A stretch of 52,314 nt of DNA, from NCBI GenBank assembly GCA_015680685.1, contig MNCI01026919.1, positions 4,904 to 57,217 of the forward strand, given 5' to 3'. Shown here in pieces: positions 10,430 through 21,029 of the stretch. This DNA comes from Gnetum montanum (Eukaryota > Streptophyta > Gnetopsida > Gnetales > Gnetaceae). Both the position numbers and the translations under genes were made by a program. Numbering within the stretch: the first letter of the stretch is position 1; each line of letters opens with the position of its first letter. The notes beneath the pieces were generated by a model that was given only the letters and a program-made list of their open reading frames with translations, was not told where the DNA came from and ran no database searches.

Positions 10430-12240
10430 TACCCCCATGATTGAATGAAAACATGTCCTCAAGTTCCTTACAAAATATTGTGAAGGTATGGGATTATTGA
10501 CTCAAGATGGAACTAATGGGATGACATGTGAACGGATCATCATTACAAGACAAGACAAAACTGGTGTTCATGACAACAAGAGTGAACACCTTATTACATT
10601 GACATTAGGCCTCATTTGGCAGCTAGAAAGAGAGAGAGAAAGAAGTGTTGCTACTGCCAACACCCAAATTGTGCCTTTCATTGTCCATCCGTAAGCGCAC
10701 CATCGGTCTTACTCATTGCATAGTTGCTTCTAGCATTGCTCCATTCCAAGTGTTCTTTCTAGATCCCCTCCATTGTTGTATGATTGCCATCTACACACAC
10801 AACACAATCTTATATTAGCAAGGGTAAATGAATTTCATTGTAGTTGATACCTTGCTACGATGAAAGGTCCACTGGCTGAGTTGTGGTATGGCTGATTGTG
10901 GGTCTGGAGATATAATATTCATGACTACCAAAGGTGTAGGGGTTAGGAGAAAATCAAAAAAATTGGGCCCCGTACCCCCATGACTAATTGCGAACCTCCG
11001 GTAGGAATAGGATGAAGAAAGAAAAAGGAACAAGAAAGATGAAGAAAAGGGAACAACTATAACGTCGATGAAATGGATGTCAAGATGGAAATGAACAAAA
11101 TAAAATTAATTGCAAAATTTTTTAAGGGAAATAAATTAACTAGTGCACCAAATAGAAATGTCAGTGGGTCCTCCCCAAAGCATGCTCATGCCCTTAATGC
11201 CCTAACAAACCCATATTCAAAGAGTTCATAGGCTCTGGGAATGTCATTTGGAACAAGAGTTAAAGTCTTAACCGCAAGAATTTACCAGAAAGAAAACAAT
11301 GTGTCAACTAAAATATACACTAATGATACAACTAGCAATGAGGTGAACAATGAAGAGAAGGGTGGCAAGGAGAGAATGGAATGGAATCCCAAGAGCAAGG
11401 TGGTGTACAACCCCTTGTGTGTTTTGTGGTTAATGTGACTTAGTAGATCCCATTCCAAGTCTGGCCTCAAACAAACCACATCCAGTGACTTCGCATTAAT
11501 ACATTTGGCCAATCCATCCACTTGAAGTAACAAGAATGCCTTCACCCAAGAGTCACCACCATTCCGACGAAACAAGGAGGAGAGAATGGGAAGCGAGAAG
11601 GGCCTTAGTTAGACGGAACATTTTTATTTTAGTTCCATAACCAGTGCTCGTAGACCAAATGATTATTTTGTCTAAGGGGTGTGCTTTGAATTCTCACTTT
11701 TTTTTTGTTTTTATTTTATGTGTTTATGTGTGAGAACCACACCATGCAAAGACTTTGTTATTTTTATTGCTCAGCTTCCCTATAATTGAGTAACGTTGAA
11801 GTGGCAAGAAAACTCAAAAAGAAAACATCCAAGCACCCAAGAGAATGGCCAACACAAATGCATCAAGTTCCCTTGAATTCACACCCTTTTCAATCCTTGA
11901 GTCCTTCCTTAGTTTGAGATATACCCAGTCATCGATTCGTGATAGTTCTTATTAGAAAGGGATTGTACATTTCCAAGCCGAGAGAGACCGTAGAAATTGG
12001 TGGATGGATGGATGAAGTGAACTCATTGCCTGCCATATTAGAAGAAACATACCTTAGCATCAACATCATGACTTAAAGGTAAAAACCAAACATTAGTAAT
12101 CAATATGAACATAGTTCATACCATCATGAAGAACACTTATTAGTGATAAACTTACACGATGGATCACACACACACAGACATAAAAAATGAAAAAGTATAA
12201 CGATGTTGAAAAACAAAAACAAGAAAAGTTAAATAAATAT
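10430..12240 (-). other. Non-coding interior of the non-autonomous LTR element
   Basis: Between the protease and the 3' LTR I find no RT, RNase H, integrase or env-like domain on either strand. Short ORFs (for example 11282-11575 minus) have no recognised motif. This is where pol would be in an autonomous element, so the part was replaced or never carried it. Confidence 0.6.
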
Positions 12241-12253
12241 GTAAAAAAAAATG

Positions 12254-12435
12254 TATAAGACAAAAATATATAAAAAAAAATGTGTAAAACAAAAATGTGT
12301 AAAACAAAAACTTGTAAAACAAAAACATGGAAAACAAAAATGTGTAAAACAAAAACGTGTAAAACAAAAACTTGTAAAACAAAAACGTGTAAAACAAAAA
12401 CGTGGAAAACAAAAATGTGTAAAACAAAAATTAAA
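12254..12435. repeat. 15-bp minisatellite inside the LTR element
   Basis: About twelve copies of a 15-bp unit like TGTGTAAAACAAAAA, with variation confined mostly to the first five bases (TGTGT, CTTGT, CGTGT, CGTGG, CATGG). The unit is a multiple of three, so both strands stay open: KQKCVKQKRV-like on plus, FLFYTFLF-like on minus. These reading frames are a by-product of the repeat. Confidence 0.9.
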
Positions 12436-12648
12436 AATAACTGAGGCCCTAAATGATTAGCATAGGTGGCCATCTCCCCCATGACTGAATGGAAAGGGAG
12501 AGATCTGAAATAACGAGCGCCTGTTTGAATTTCTTACAAGTGCCCAACTTCTCCCCATTGATGTTCTTAGATTAAGGGGTGGAAGTCAGTGACGCTCATA
12601 TTCCAATGTATCTATGCCTTCGTTGTTGGCATGACTTATTCCCCTATT

Positions 12649-13264
12649 TCATTCCATGCATATTTGTTGGTTGCTCTTTCTAGTAGCTGTCAACCATGGG
12701 GTGTCTATTACTTGTTGTGTGGTTGCTACATACAGGCATCTTTGTCTCAAATTTTCAAGGGCACACCTATTGCATGGAAGAGATGTTGTGCATTCCTCCA
12801 TGTCATCACCCTCTGAGTCACTGTATGTGATGTATGGAACTTTATTCTTCTCAATCTTTTCATAAATATTTATCTTAGATATCTCCAAGGAAAGATTGGG
12901 AATCCCTAGGCATGCGTCTATTGTACTCAGCCATGCCCTTCCCATTATAATTGGGAAGTCCCCTTTGTTGTTCTTAACTTCTATCACCAAGAAATCAACT
13001 GGGTAGGACCAACCACACATAGTGGTAACAATTTCCTTTGCCAATCCCAAGGGAATGGTGATGGACTGGTCAGCCAACTCCAGTTGAATGTTGCTCTTCT
13101 TAAGTTGGGGCAGGTTCCAGGCTTGATACATCTCTTGTGAAATTAAGTTGACTCCGGAACCTGAGTCAAGAAGCACCTTATGTGGTTCATTCCCAATGAC
13201 TTGGAGGTAGATTAAGGGACTTCCAGGGTTAGATAATTTCCTAGGGAGGTGGCCTACCTTGATC
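12649..13264 (-). CDS. Retroelement aspartic protease (gag-pol relic)
   Basis: Pepsin-like retroviral-type aspartic protease that would cut the element's polyprotein. The frame reads through KVGHLPRKLSNPGSP, then the active-site motif VLLDSGSGVNLIS (DSG in place of the commoner DTG), then the second conserved strand DFPIIMGRAWLSTIDA. It stays open for about 200 codons, unlike the gag part. It ends with a basic tail and stop, and nothing resembling RT follows. It is in the usual order, 3' of gag and the proline-rich linker (13430-13690). Confidence 0.75.
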
Positions 13265-13893
13265 TAGTCGGTTACGGTATGTGTTAACATAACTGTCTAT
13301 GTTGAGCTCTGATTTTGATTTGAAGGGAGCTCCGAAGCCTTGTATGTTGGAGGAGTGATCACAGACTCAACCACTTGTTGTTGTGAGAGCTTGTATGGGC
13401 TTTTGGTTTTGAAGAAAGGTCTTCTCTTTTTTCAATTGTCAAAACCAACAATGGGTTGGATGTTTACAACTCTCGTAATGTGACGTTGCTGTAGTTGAGT
13501 GGGAAGTTTCCCTTGCATTGTTGGAGTAGGAGGTATTATGGGAACTACCGGTGGAAGAGGTGTGGATGGAGTAGGAGGATGGTATGGGTATGGAGCGTCT
13601 CTCGAAAGAGAAGAAGTCCTTCTAAAGTACTCCTGAACTTGGTAGTGAAGTTGGGGAGTTGTGTGACCCATGGAATCACTTGGAGAAATCAATTGCTACA
13701 CGTAGTATCCATATGGGTCTGCTTTCTGGTAAGGGTATTTTTGTTTTGGTAGTGGCATTCCCCATGACTGTGGGTATTGCCACTACTGATGTTGACCGAT
13801 GGGTTGTTGTGGAGTTTCACTTGGATAGTACGTCAATGGTTGGTGGAACTGTCTTGGGTTACCTTGAGGATAAGGTAACCTTCGGGGTGTCTG

Positions 13894-15811
13894 CTATTTA
13901 TTGATTCTCAGGTTGAGTGCATACACCTCAAACTCTGGTAGATGTGAGATGATTGGACAACATCCCTTAGGATGGTCATATTGGTAGATCTCACATCCAC
14001 CATCATTGTCTGTGTTTGAGTCCACAACCTCATCGGAGATAGTTATTTTCCCCTTACCCTTATCACATGCAAGGCCTGAATCTCTCTGCTTTTTCTTATC
14101 TTTGTCGCTACTTTGTTCCTCCTTAGATTCCTCTACGATTTTTAGGAGAAGTTCAAGTCTACTATCCAAGGAGTCTTGTATATGATCTACCTTAGCTGCC
14201 ACCTCCATTGTTTACTTCTGAAGCGGCAAGGTTTTCCTATTCACCAACTCTTTGAGTGGTGACGCATCCTCTTCATCACAAAATCTCACTTCCCTCTTCC
14301 AGAGGGAAGGATCACGGTTATATTCTTCCGCACTCTCTCTTTTTTGTAGCTCCCCTTCTTCTTTGGCTACTTACCCCAACAATTAATGAATCTCATGGGA
14401 TCTAAGTTCTGATAGTCTCCCTTGGGCATAAGTCCTAAGGGTTCTCCTAGTTTCATACCTTAGCCCATCTACGATGTGGCGGAGTTGATCCCGCTATGCG
14501 TAACCATGGCCCGGACAACGATGTAACAATGCGTAGTAGCGGCCCATGGTAGAATCCAAGGGTTCATGAGTACCTTACTTCCATCCTTGGATCTACTTAT
14601 GCAAATTAGACACTCTGGAGTACTCTTAATACTTATCATTGAAGAGTTCTAACATCATACTCCACCTTCTAATGGTTTTTGGCTCTAAGGACCGGTACCA
14701 ACTCTCTGCTTTCTTAATGAGTGTCCTAGGAAAAAACTTCATTTTTTGCCACTTGTTCTCTATTTTTTGCAAGGCACAGGCATTTTTGAATGCCTGTAAA
14801 TGATTTTGTAGATCCGCGTTGTATCCCCCTTCGAAGCGTGGGATATTGTTCATGTCTAAGCGCTTGATCCGACTATCTCTTTGATGCTTTGTCGGTATTC
14901 TCATTGCCTCCATTATATCGAGCATACTTTAGGTTGTAAGTAGGGCCTCGTCATGATCATCTCTTTCATGACGTCTATGATGTCTACGATGTTCCCTACT
15001 TTTCCTTCGTTCATGCCCTTGTCCTTTCTCTCAACTTTCTTATCGAGGTCTCTCATTTTGTCTACCTCTATCCTCACCATTATGCTCATGATGCTAGGCC
15101 TAGATGTGGAAGGAGAGGGTGAATGATGAGATGAAGGGGAAGAAGAAGGAGAACCATCACCATGATGATGTTTCTTCCTTCTCTTTTGTGGCTTCGGCCC
15201 TGATCGTGATGATGATCTGAGTGCCCGTCCTTGTTATATGTTGTTGTTCCCTCAGTGAATAGCTGGTGTTCACCGGGATCAGAACCAGGGTTGTGTATTG
15301 TGGAGCATAGGTTTTGATACCCCACCTCCTCACTATTGTTAGGAGGGGAAACATCTTTCGATAGAGAACCCGTTATAAGTGGTTCACCATCTCCAATTTC
15401 ACCTAGGACATGCGGGACCTCTTTGCCCTTCAACAGTGTATTTTGGCTCTCCTGCCTTGAGTCCCTCATACGTTGTGTGGCTGTGGGATTGTAATCCCTC
15501 ATGTCAAAATCTCCTATAACGTACTCAACATAGAGCTGAGTCATGCCGATCTGTTCCAGAGCACGAAGAAGCATGTTGGGGACTACACTATCCAGAGGTA
15601 ACACTATGTTACCTTGCAAATCTCTTCAGCATATTTGTTCATCTTGATGGAGGATAAAAGTAAAATTAGGTATATACTCATCGGGATGAGTATATTCCAC
15701 CCTATATTGTTGAGGAACTGGCAAATTTAGGTTATGTGTTTTAGACTGCCAACTATTCTTTGTATGATCCCTAGGTGGTGAATTGCTCTTATGAGAAGAA
15801 GAAGAAGACAT
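13894..15811 (-). pseudogene. Gag of the non-autonomous LTR element, broken by stops and frameshifts
   Basis: Capsid polyprotein of a Ty3-type element. It starts at 15811 with MSSSSSHKSNSPP and the family hallmark DEYIPNFTFILHQDEQ. The capsid core lies at 14925-14626: RLDMNNIPRFEGGYNADLQ, ACALQKIENKWQKM, FFPRTLIKKAESWYRSL, the usual retrotransposon gag pattern. A lysine-rich coiled stretch (EESKEEQSSDKDKKKQRD) and IYQYDHPKGCCPIISHLPEF follow at 14208-13894. No CCHC zinc knuckle is visible. At least three stops or shifts separate these pieces, so it is not expressed as one protein. Confidence 0.75.
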
Positions 15812-15930
15812 GGTGTCTTATCAGTGTGATAATTAATTGTTATAAAATTTTTAATTAATTAACCCTAAGATTTGTTTAAGCTCCCAATGATGTGAGTGAT
15901 CTCCTATGTTCTACTTAGCACACAAAAACT

Positions 15931-15952
15931 TAGTCCCCAGCAACGGTGCCAA
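15931..15952 (-). other. Primer-binding site (tRNA-Asp-like)
   Basis: On the minus strand TTGGCACCGTTGCTGGGGAC begins right after the LTR end ...CTCATCA. Athila-group elements use a tRNA-Asp site of the form TGGCGCCGTTGCCGGGGA; this copy differs at a few places. Confidence 0.75.
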
Positions 15953-16752
15953 TGATGAGTGGTGAGGTACCCCTACACTCAACCATACGAATACGTGTAA
16001 CATGCGTGATCAGGTCGAACTCCGCAGACTAAGTGCCTACATGCCTCATGGAACACTTAAGGTTAATTATTTGTTGTCTTCCTAGACTTACTTGTATTTT
16101 TCATGGTGTATGGTTAGGTAAGTCCGAGGTATATGATTTTTATAACTTTGTCGGTTTTATATCCTATGCTGAAAGGTGAAGGGTTGAAGAGACTAATTAC
16201 TAACTCTAACTAACTAACTAAGTCTGAATTAATCTAGTGTCAGCATCCATTCCCACTTACCGTTCACACCCTGAACCAATGCAACCGTCGTTACCAAATG
16301 CTAATCATTGCTGGGATCACCAAGCGTAACGCACGTGCTCGAAGCGGTCATATTGAGGCACTTAACTAGGAGAGAAGGGTTGAGAGAGATTTAATTCCTA
16401 ATAAAGAATTTAAATGTAAAATGGTAAATAATAATAAATAAAATCCTATTTATCCTATTCCATGCACTACAAGGTTTATCCAAGAAGTTTGTCTTTATTG
16501 CCGTACACAAACTTGTGTTCAAGTACAATGTCTGCTCGAATAAAGATCCATTCTACTACGGGCACATGGAAAATACTCTATCTTTGGAGGGATCAAACTG
16601 CCAGAGTTTCACTATGGTCTAAGCCTAGGATGGAAAACAAGGGAGAGCTGCCTCTTATTTATAGACTTGGTGGTGGACCGTGATATTGCAGGGGACGATG
16701 TGATATCGAAGTGGCTACGATATCGCGGCCCATACGATATCGCGTCCCATCA
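15953..16752 (-). repeat. 5' LTR of the 9605-16752 element (800 bp)
   Basis: Ends TGATGAG and CCCATCA on the plus strand. Homologous over its length to 9605-10429, but about 25 bp shorter because the palindrome cluster in U3 differs. The minus-strand TATA box CTATAAATAAGAGG lies near 16663-16650. Confidence 0.88.
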
Positions 16753-16757
16753 ATTAT
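16753..16757. repeat. Target-site duplication, right copy (ATTAT)
   Basis: ATTAT, identical to 9600-9604. Confidence 0.85.
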
Positions 16758-16789
16758 GATTAAGTAAGTTTGGGAAAATTTTTAGCTCT

Positions 16790-17860
16790 TTAGAGCCCCA
16801 CACGTTGCCCTAATGTGTGGAACAAGGTGCCCTAGTGTGTGGGTCTAGGATAGTTTCCATAGCTTATAAGGGTCAAATCGTTAGTCAATCTTTCATCCTA
16901 GGGCTTATGGGACCCACTAGATGTCTTATAGGTAATTCTAGGCATGTTGGATCTTGCCAAAGACCTCACATGTTACGTCACACATTACCATAGTGTGTGG
17001 AATAGGATTTCTAGCATGTTGAATGAGACTTGATAGTTGATAGAGTTTTTTGACTAGATTTTTTTATGTTTCAAGCTTTCATGGTAATGTCTAAGGTGTA
17101 TTGGAACATTTGCACTTGTTTTAACCATCTTGATCAAGGTTTGGGGTGTGTTAAGAAAGTTTAGATGTTTCTAGGACCTCACACACTACCTCACATGTTG
17201 CCATAATTTGTGGGACATGTGCAGCCAATGTGTGGGACCAAGATCTAGCTTTAGTAGCTTGCAAAGGTCATATACTTGCTAAACTTACCATTCTATGTCT
17301 TATGAAGTCTATTGGACATGTGATAAGTAGTTTTGGACTTGTTCTTTAGTAGAAAGAGGCTCACATGATGGCCTACATGCTTCCATAGCATGTGGGACAA
17401 GTGCTCCAAGTTGTAAGACTTATCCATATTAGTTTTGATGGATTTCAACTCTATTTTTGATTTCTCCAGGCTTCTAGGATAATGTTTGGACTATGAGAGA
17501 AGTTTTGTAGTTTGTTTGATAATTTTAAGGAATGATCTCTACAGATGGGATTAAGATTTGTGAAGGCTTCACAAGCTATCCCACATGCTTCCACAATGTG
17601 TGGAAGTTGAAATCCTAATGTGCGTACATCTATATTCAAAACATTAGCAATTTTGGATGAGTTTTGCATAGTAAAATTTTTCAATTTTTTCCTAGGTCTT
17701 TTGGGTTCCAGCAAACATTGTGTGGATAGGATTAACAAGGAAGAATGGTAGTGTAGGCTCCACATGCTATCCCACATGCTACCACAATGTGTGGAATAGA
17801 ATTCCATAGTGTGTGGACATTTTAGATCTAAATATTAGTGTGTGGGATTACTTGGTATTC
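16790..17860. repeat. Degenerate repeat array with CCACATGC / GTGTGGAA motifs
   Basis: About six decayed units (near 16795, 16966, 17190, 17350, 17563, 17757), 165-220 bp apart. Each has a block like CCCACATGCTACCACAATGTGTGGAA, an imperfect inverted repeat. Similar blocks recur at 42735-42960. Probably part of an old long LTR or leader; no protein is encoded. Confidence 0.55.
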
Positions 17861-19990
17861 TTACCCAAATCATGTGGGGCCCACCCATTTTGAAACTACC
17901 TTGAAAAGTCAAATCCTAGACCAAACTCAGTGTACAAGGCCTATTTCTTATTTCATTCTTAGACTACAATGTCATGATATGTTTACTAGTGCATAGTGGC
18001 TTCATTAATAGCGCATAAGTATTGGGAGGGGATTTCCAACATTGGAACTTAATGTATGAGCCTATTTCTAGATTGATTTTGCAAGGATAGTGTATGAGAG
18101 CTATATTTGATAGTCAATACCCAAACATCCAACATTTAGCAGTAATGCTTATGTTTACCTATCCTTGAGCACAATGTGATTTTAGAAGAGGATCCAATAC
18201 TGGATGATGCAAAAGAGCCTATAGTAATTATACCCAAGCTTCTAGATCCTTTTGTAGGCGCATGATCTTCATTGAAAACTATTATGTAAACATCTTCTAC
18301 TATTTTTTCCAATTTTTGGTTAAATTGTGAGAATGGTTTTTTTTATTCCTAGGCTTATTTCATTTGAAATTTTTTGTTCCATTTATGCCAAATACAAGGT
18401 GTAGGCTGTATGATCATAATTGAAATGAAATTTGGATTTTAGGGCCTATTTTGTCAAAGATTTGGATATTTTACCAAGCCTATTCATAGCATTTTCCCCT
18501 AGTTCTAGTTAAAATTTGGACAAATTTTAACATTTTTTCTAACCTTCATAGACTGTAAATTTTGGTGTTAGACTCCATAGAACTATTGTACAAGGTATTA
18601 TGGTTATATGAAAGTGGAATTAGGATTTTTGAAATTTTTTTGAATTTTTGAAGGATTTTCTTCCAATCCAATGCACAACATTTTTGACTTGTTTGTAGTT
18701 TTTCTATCAAAAAACTGGTAATGTTAGCAATTTTTTGGTCACATGTGAGTAGTGTATAGGGTCCCTAGGGATGGATAGTGTAGTGTAGAGGTGTTCTAGA
18801 TGAAGTTTGAAATTTTTAGAATTTTTTAATGAATTTTGCTAGAGGTTTTACTATAATTATTTCTTAATAAATTGGGTTTTCTTAGTAAAATTCTATGCAA
18901 TTTTGGGTTGAAGTTTGATTTTTTCAAACTTGCTAGTGTAGTGTTGGAGCTTGATTTGTGTTTCCCTAAGTCTTTTTTGATCATTTGGAGTTGAAATTAA
19001 TTTTTTAGAATTTTTTTGAGCTTTTCCCATCTATGGAAGCTGTGTCGATCAATTATAGTTTTGGTGTTGAGGTTTTGGATTTCTTTGGATAATATTGATA
19101 GCATTGGGCATCTTGGATTTGTATTTTTGGCTATTGTGAAAATATTTTCTAATCTTATGGCCAGTGCATGCCACTCTTTGAGGTTTCTGGGACAACATAT
19201 GAGATGCTTTGAGATTTTTTAATAAGGTTGAATGACAATGTATTACTTTAATATTCAAGAAAGTTCATGTTTTACATCACCACTCTTCCATGCATCCCCA
19301 TAATTCCTAGTGTATGGGCTTGGCTTAGATGATTTTACCATATTTTCTTGTAAAATTTCTCATGTTAGGTTTCAATGCTACCAATTTTGGCCTCCTCACT
19401 TTATTAGATCTTAGTTTCATGCAACTGTGTGTAATAATGCTTATTTTAGAACTTTATATGTGAACTATTTGTTGAAATGTCAATCTTTTTTTTATGTTAT
19501 GTGTTTGTCATAATGTTAAAAATGCTAAACTTTAGTTCATGTTATTTTTGGCATTTTTAGTGCCAATGGTGTTACTGTAGAATTTATTTTTGTGTTAATT
19601 TTGTTAAAATTTGCTTTAAGGCTTTTATGTTTTCTTATGGCTATGGTTGTACAACTTGGTGCATGTAGGGAATTTTTGAAGCCCATCTTAATTATTGTGG
19701 AGCTAGTGGAAATCTTATGTTGCATTGGGACAACCACACAAAAGAGTTCAGATATGTGCATTGATAGATATGTGGTAATATGGTTTAGACTTGGTGCAAG
19801 AGAATTCTTGACGTACTTTCTCTACAACTATAATGTTATCATGTGGTCACACTCGATGGTGGATGTTTCCTTAGTTATCATACAGACTCTTAGTAGGATC
19901 TTCTACCCATATATTATAGTTCATAGTAGATGATCTTGACACTTAGAGAGATATAAAGCATAATGAGAGCTTGTACTTGATGGAAGTTAG
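17861..19990. other. AT-rich spacer, nothing recognised
   Basis: Long T-rich, low-complexity stretches. The open frames here (19016-19222, 19592-19933 plus) are leucine/isoleucine/phenylalanine-rich by composition and show no motif. Probably decayed transposon DNA. Confidence 0.5.
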
Positions 19991-19999
19991 ATACCATTT

Positions 20000-20600
20000 T
20001 GGGTCATCATTCATCTAGACTCATGCTCAGCCTTGATATAGGCATCAATCTGATCATGATGTTCTCTGGGTGTCTTAATGACCATAATATCAAATAGACA
20101 AAAACATGACAAGCACTTAATCTTGGCTATGAACACTTCCTAGAGCCACCCATAGTGCTTGAAAAGCTACATAGCTAACAATGAAGCTAGCCTATCATGT
20201 TGTTTGTAAGAACTTGCTCAGGCTAATGTAGATCAAACTAAAAAAAGGTCATATTCACTTAAGAATACGTCACATTAATAGAGTATTATGCAAATTGAAC
20301 CTTTGAACTCAGGCTCAAGCAATTTCTATAGCAATCTCAAACACTCATGCTTACAACTGAGTAGATTACATCCTTATATAGAAAAACAAAAAGGGAAACG
20401 ACAAACTTGGGGATGAGCAGATAAGCACGACTACTACATCACTTTTGCAATTATTGTAGTACTTAGACAAGGACATGATTACTTTACAATACACTAAAAG
20501 TTAACAAGAGAGCTTTTAGAATTGCTCGGTGCACATTGCACATCTTGGACTTTGACATCTGGTAGTTGTGACAGGCTCTTGTGAATACTAGGAGTCTTCA
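20000..20600 (-). promoter_or_regulatory. Caulimovirid-like promoter and leader (copy B)
   Basis: The minus-strand counterpart of 8.64-9.3 kb, in the same order after the RNase H relic: spacer, TATA box (CTATATAAGG, 20381-20371), GAGTGTTTGAG leader, and a conserved block reading TTGATGCCTATATCAAGG near 20052-20035. Two copies with the same arrangement argue that this is a genuine part of the viral genome. Confidence 0.5.
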
Positions 20601-21029
20601 AATAGGGATGGTCTTTCTACTTGACACTCATTATGATACAATGTCACATATTGATATAGATTTATTTGCTGGAACATCTAACACAAAGCATTTTCCCAAC
20701 CATCCCACTCAAGTAGAGTAGTGAAATAGTTGCATGTTAGTTGGTTGGAAAATAATTGATGCCTTGTCAGTAGGATATTATCTAACATCTTTTTTCTTTG
20801 TAGATGTAGCAAAATCTTAACCTCCAAACATGTCCATCTCAAGTTTTTTATTAGGAAATCAATGCACCTAGCCATGTTTACAAAGAAATCTACATTGGGA
20901 TACAACCTGGAAACACTACTTGTAGATTCTTGTGGAAAGTAGGCACTAATTCAATGACATCATTCCACACATCCTTCGAGTGAGTCTAGTGGCCATCTTA
21001 TCCATTGGTCAAACACTACTAATTTCTCT

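Larger units (their letters stand above)
9605..16752 (-). mobile_element. Complete non-autonomous Ty3-type LTR retrotransposon (gag-protease, no pol)
   Basis: Read on the minus strand: 5' LTR 16752-15953, primer-binding site, gag, protease, long non-coding part, polypurine tract, 3' LTR 10429-9605. The LTRs have TG...CA ends and a perfect 5-bp target duplication ATTAT. The primer site TTGGCACCGTTGCTGGGGAC resembles the tRNA-Asp site of Athila-type elements. The 5.5-kb interior has gag pieces (15811-13894) and a protease (about 13264-12649). I find no reverse transcriptase, RNase H or integrase between 12649 and 10430, so movement would need proteins in trans. The LTRs are roughly nine-tenths identical by eye, so the insertion is not recent. 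Three more members of the family lie at 24.4, 44.2 and 50.9 kb. Confidence 0.88.

Noticed and set aside
10120-10440. Plus-strand ORF of 106 aa, and its partner at 16462-16683
   Set aside because: Both lie inside LTRs, antisense to the element, and differ only by LTR divergence.
12093-12482. Hydrophobic 129-aa minus ORF (FVLHVFVLQ repeats)
   Set aside because: It is produced by the 15-bp minisatellite and would read open on either strand; no start context or motif.
19016-19933. Plus-strand ORFs rich in Leu, Ile and Phe
   Set aside because: T-rich composition explains them; no conserved motif.
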